Shown: positions 61,965 through 64,000 of the stretch, one piece after another
Position numbering within the stretch: position 1 is the stretch's first letter
Layout of the letters: every line of letters begins with the position of its first letter
Source: Salinimicrobium sp049680855
GTDB taxonomy: Bacteria > Bacteroidota > Bacteroidia > Flavobacteriales > Flavobacteriaceae
Assembly (NCBI RefSeq): GCF_049680855.1
Contig: NZ_JBMPGS010000001.1
Coordinates: forward strand, 806,001 to 870,000
Length of the DNA: 64,000 nucleotides
Reading direction: 5' to 3'
Translations under genes and position numbers: made by a program
The notes under the pieces: model-generated
What the model was told of the DNA's origin: nothing
Seen by the model: the letters and a program-made list of their open reading frames with translations, nothing else
Databases searched by the model: none

Positions 61965-62248
61965 TTTTGGCCCCGCTTCCAATGTTTTTGTACTTCACAT
62001 AAAGACTTTAGACGCACTTCCGCGCCGTCACTGTCCCTTCCCTTTTTTTGTAAGCAAAATACCAACATTTGGAAGTTGAACAGACTGCATAACCGGTCGT
62101 GCCTCCCTTTTATAAGTCTTTATCAATTCCAAATATTGAAAATGTATAAGCAACAAAAAAAGGTAACAGCGACGGCACTACGGGAAGTAAATCTAAAATG
62201 AACATTATGAAATCGTACAAGAACATCAGAAAGGAAGCGGGGCCAAAA
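61965..62248. repeat. 284-bp interrupted inverted repeat
   Basis: Left arm 61965-62074 and right arm 62127-62248 pair in four blocks: TTTTGGCCCCGCTTCC (61965-61980 with 62233-62248, 16 bp perfect), a TTGTAC block, GCCGTCxCTGT (62024-62034 with 62166-62176), and CTTTTTTTG plus ATTTGGAA near the centre. The spacer is 52 bases. It overlaps the small ORF at 62198. Confidence 0.75.
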
Positions 62249-62353
62249 AAACAAAAAAAGGAAAACGCTCAGGATACAATAAGTAAATCGCTTCAAAAAA
62301 ATATAAACGGAAACTGCCTGAAAGGTTCAGGTAGTCTATTAAGTAATCTTTAA
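62198..62353 (+). CDS. Small basic ORF before ssb
   Basis: A 51-residue frame (MNIMKSYKNIRKEAGPKKQK...) ending 10 bases before the ssb start. It is Lys-rich in the first half with no membrane segment. The right arm of the inverted repeat covers its first 17 codons, and the opposite strand of the left arm has a similar short peptide (YKNIGSGAK against YKNIRKEAG). It may be a real element-borne peptide or a by-product of the repeat. No family recognised. Confidence 0.35.
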   Translation: MNIMKSYKNIRKEAGPKKQKKENAQDTISKSLQKNINGNCLKGSGSLLSNL

Positions 62354-62363
62354 TTCTTTTATT

Positions 62364-62720
62364 ATGAGTACTATCAAAAATCACGTACAGCTAATTGGAA
62401 ACGTTGGTCAGGAACCAACCATTACCAACCTCGAAAACGGTAAAAAAGTAGCCCGTTTTTCACTTGCCACCAATGAGTATTACAAAAACGACAAGGGCGA
62501 AAAAGTGCAAAATACGGAATGGCATACCGTAGTCGCCTGGGGAAAAACTGCAGAAATCATTGAGAAGTATGCAGGAAAGGGTAAGGAAATTGGAGTTAGC
62601 GGAAAATTGAAATCCCGTAGTTACGAGGATAACGATGGCATTAAGCGCTATGTTACCGAAGTGGAAGCCAACGAAATCCTTTTGTTAGGCGTAAAGAACG
62701 GCAATAATTCAATTGAGTAA
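62364..62720 (+). CDS. ssb: Single-stranded DNA-binding protein, element-borne type
   Basis: A 118-residue OB-fold SSB: STIKNHVQLIGNVGQEPTIT, KVARFSLATNEYYKNDKGE, TEWHTVVAWGKTAEIIEKYAGKGKEIGVSGKLKSRSYEDND. It stops right after the OB core and lacks the acidic C-terminal tip (DDxPF-like) by which cellular SSB recruits partners. This is typical of plasmid and conjugative-element SSB copies. A 10-bp hairpin (62730-62765) separates it from the next gene. Confidence 0.92.
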   Translation: MSTIKNHVQLIGNVGQEPTITNLENGKKVARFSLATNEYYKNDKGEKVQNTEWHTVVAWGKTAEIIEKYAGKGKEIGVSGKLKSRSYEDNDGIKRYVTEVEANEILLLGVKNGNNSIE

Positions 62721-62729
62721 ATTAAAAAC

Positions 62730-62765
62730 AAAGAGGGCGGTACGGTCGAAAGTCTCGCCCTCTTT
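62730..62765 (+). terminator. Hairpin after ssb
   Basis: AAAGAGGGCG and CGCCCTCTTT with a 16-base loop; the T run is short, so termination may be partial. Confidence 0.65.
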
Positions 62766-62793
62766 CATTATTCACCTTTTAAATCAGATCATA

Positions 62794-63243
62794 ATGGAAA
62801 CCAAAGTTAATGAAATCGCGATAAGTTATAGTGGAAGTTTAAAAGCAAATTTGCTTCCCAAGATAACCTGTTCCCAAAGTGCTGCAGATTTAGCCTACAG
62901 CCAATGGAACAAAGATACTATTGAACTGCACGAGACTTTTAAAATAATGCTGCTCAACAATGCCAATAAGGTAAAAGGAATATATGAAACCTCTAACGGA
63001 GGAATAACAGGAACTTTAGTGGATGTCCGCATCTTATTTGCCGTACTGTTAAAGAGCTTGACAACGGCAGTTATTTTGGTCCACAATCACCCGAGCGGAA
63101 CCTTGACACCGAGTGAACCCGATAAACGGCTGACCCAAAAAATTAAAAAGGCAGGGGAATTATTTGATATTAAGGTATTGGACCATTTGATCCTGATACC
63201 TGATGGAAATTATTTCAGTTTTGCAGATGAAGGAATCCTTTAA
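62794..63243 (+). CDS. RadC/JAB-domain protein
   Basis: A 149-residue JAB metalloprotease-fold protein of the RadC group, common on mobile elements. The metal motif is HNHPSGTLTPSEPD (His, His and the downstream Asp), followed by a conserved KVLDHLILIPDGNYFSFAD end. The start is ATG 62794; a longer frame to 62713 overlaps the ssb hairpin. The function of these proteins is not firmly known, although they associate with DNA elements. Confidence 0.9.
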   Translation: METKVNEIAISYSGSLKANLLPKITCSQSAADLAYSQWNKDTIELHETFKIMLLNNANKVKGIYETSNGGITGTLVDVRILFAVLLKSLTTAVILVHNHPSGTLTPSEPDKRLTQKIKKAGELFDIKVLDHLILIPDGNYFSFADEGIL

Positions 63244-63254
63244 ATGGAAAGCTT

Positions 63255-63452
63255 ATGATTTATCTTAATTTTTCAGACCTGACCGAAGAAGCCCAAAACC
63301 GACTTTTGGAGAATTCCAAAAAGGATGTGGAACGAAAATTTGGGAATGATATCCGCACGTACGTAAGAGAAAATTATACCTGCTTTGAGACGATGGTAGA
63401 GGAAGAAACATTGCGAAATTTATATTCCTATACTTTCATATTCAACATCTGA
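63255..63452 (+). CDS. Small element-borne protein of unknown function
   Basis: A 65-residue acidic protein (MIYLNFSDLTEEAQNRLLEN...) with a helical N-terminus and aromatic C-terminus (LYSYTFIFNI). It lies 11 bases after the RadC-like gene and is followed by a terminator, so the two share a transcript. I do not recognise a named family; the organisation suggests a conserved island gene. Confidence 0.65.
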   Translation: MIYLNFSDLTEEAQNRLLENSKKDVERKFGNDIRTYVRENYTCFETMVEEETLRNLYSYTFIFNI

Positions 63453-63474
63453 TTATCTAAACTTTATAGTCCAG

Positions 63475-63500
63475 CACCTCCAAATTTTTGGAGGTGTTTT
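63475..63500 (+). terminator. Terminator after the 65-residue gene
   Basis: CACCTCCAAA, two bases, TTTGGAGGTG, then TTTTTCTG. Confidence 0.8.
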
Positions 63501-63689
63501 TCTGTTCAATTGTCTTCAGTTCAATAAAAATCATTATCTTTATTATGCTGAATTCCAGCATTTAATTTTACGTAGGGTTATCCATTTTTTGACTTTCGCT
63601 GATAACCGTACCCATCAAAAAAATACATAACAGGAAATTATTTCCCTGAAACTGGCAATTGGCTTTTGACCAAATTGTACGGAATTTTT

Positions 63690-63759
63690 GTTCGCCTGTG
63701 GCGAACGAAAAGGAGTAGCAAGAGGGTAACACGCGATGCGATGTTAAGCACTCCTTTTC
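63690..63759. repeat. Adjacent inverted repeats upstream of the mobilization gene
   Basis: Perfect 7-bp stem GTTCGCC-TGT-GGCGAAC (63690-63706) immediately followed by a perfect 10-bp inverted repeat GAAAAGGAGT (63707-63716) and ACTCCTTTTC (63750-63759). Confidence 0.6.
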
Positions 63760-63818
63760 ATTTTCAAAATGCTGATATTCAGCAACTTGAAAAAATAAAA
63801 AATTCCCGACCTTTCACA

Positions 63819-63873
63819 ATTTGCGACAAATGCCCTGTGAACGCCCATTTTTAGGGGAGGATTTGCGACAAAT
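63819..63873. repeat. Twin 13-bp repeat ATTTGCGACAAAT
   Basis: Copies at 63819-63831 and 63861-63873, 42 bp apart (about four helical turns). Each copy is itself a palindrome around CGA (ATTTG/CAAAT). The second ends 9 bases before the start codon at 63883. Confidence 0.6.
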
Positions 63874-63882
63874 CGGCCAATT

Positions 63883-64000
63883 ATGGACTCATTTATCGGC
63901 ATCAGGTTCAAAAAGGAAACGGCAAAACGTTTTCAGGAATTTTCAAGGACACACTTCAAATCGCACACCGAGGCAATGGCAACAATGCTCGATTTTTTCT
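63883..64000 (+). CDS. Probable BfmA/BtgA-type mobilization protein, N-terminus (partial)
   Basis: ATG at 63883 with GGGGAGG 21 bases upstream opens a frame of 39 codons cut by the window edge. The peptide begins MDSFIGIRFKKETAKRFQEF, with a helix ending EAMATMLDFF. This ribbon-helix-helix-like start resembles BfmA/BtgA-family mobilization proteins of Bacteroidetes elements. The assignment is by sequence feel plus position beside a repeat-rich region. Confidence 0.5.
   Translation, partial: MDSFIGIRFKKETAKRFQEFSRTHFKSHTEAMATMLDFF

Larger units (their letters stand above)
61279..62197. other. Structured non-coding island edge
   Basis: About 920 bases with no convincing gene. In order: the tRNA terminator (61290-61321), two copies of AGTACAGAAT (61330-61350), AT-rich unstructured DNA, two ~190-bp direct repeat units (61549-61951), and the left arm and spacer plus part of the right arm of a long inverted repeat (61965-62248). 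On the minus strand a short frame at about 61480-61640 (MELFLRNLGEWAEWF region) is open but has no start or repeat support. Confidence 0.6.
63453..63882. other. Hairpin-rich non-coding stretch before the mobilization gene
   Basis: 430 bases holding, in order: terminator (63475-63500), ATGCTG/CAGCAT hairpin (63546-63562), GTAGGGTTATC/GATAACCGTAC inverted repeat (63572-63611), GTTCGCC/GGCGAAC hairpin (63690-63706), GAAAAGGAGT/ACTCCTTTTC inverted repeat (63707-63759), and two 13-bp direct repeats (63819-63831, 63861-63873). A candidate transfer origin or control region. Confidence 0.5.

Noticed and set aside
63666..63854. 62-codon open frame before the mobilization gene
   Set aside because: It runs through the perfect inverted repeats and one 13-bp repeat, has no ribosome-binding site, and its composition follows the repeats; non-coding control DNA explains it better.

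Overview
The window comes from a flavobacterium (family Flavobacteriaceae, close to Gramella/Salegentibacter/Zunongwangia in gene content). This is inferred from type IX secretion and gliding genes (the sprA 3' end, a porG-like gene, gldKLMN, a remB-like gene), a GreB-less AT-rich genome style with Bacteroidetes promoters (TTG, 19 bp, TAnnTTTG), and characteristic gene orders such as porG-uppS-bamA-skp-skp-murI and topA-arginase-like-gldKLMN. About 61.3 kb is ordinary chromosomal core. The last 2.7 kb, beyond an initiator tRNA gene, looks like the edge of an integrated mobile island.

Layout. 1-5.3 kb: end of sprA, gcvH, a VanZ-like gene, two TonB paralogues, and an outer-membrane protein carrying a TonB-C-like domain. 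5.4-10.7 kb: a respiratory block (ctaB, two oxidase subunit III genes, subunit IV, a SCO-like pair, DUF420, a small CxxC protein). 10.8-18.6 kb: a MacAB/TolC-type efflux operon with two permeases and two adaptors, followed by tsaB. 18.7-24.2 kb: mscS, dodecin, a PiT-PhoU phosphate transporter, a Nfu-type protein and murI. 24.3-31.4 kb (minus strand): envelope biogenesis operon cbs-nadK, porG-uppS-bamA-skp-skp. 31.5-41.6 kb: pdxJ, hydrolase, FadL porin, SGNH lipoprotein, holin-like protein, tig-clpP-clpX, DUF6090, SRPBCC. 41.8-48.5 kb (minus): groESL, secG, a TPR-like protein, lptE, a sigma-54 activator and miaB. 48.7-57.0 kb: topA, a degenerate arginase-fold protein and gldKLMN. 57.1-61.1 kb: FAD oxidase, DUF983, ABC-F ATPase, and two small proteins. 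61.2 kb: tRNA-fMet with a near-perfect promoter and terminator.

From 61.3 kb on, coding stops for about 0.9 kb. That stretch holds twin 10-bp direct repeats just past the tRNA, two diverged ~190-bp direct repeat units each with its own hairpin, and a 284-bp interrupted inverted repeat. Then come a small ORF, a short SSB, a RadC/JAB protein, a 65-residue protein, a 430-bp stretch crowded with hairpins and 13-bp direct repeats, and the start of a probable BfmA/BtgA-type mobilization gene. This is the layout of a conjugative or mobilizable element with a candidate transfer origin.

The items most worth following up are the structured non-coding DNA in the island edge, an arginase-fold protein next to gldK that has lost several metal ligands, a SCO-like protein without copper-binding cysteines beside a normal SCO, and the TonB-C domain fused to an outer-membrane barrel. 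No computation was run: family names rest on motifs and remembered gene order.
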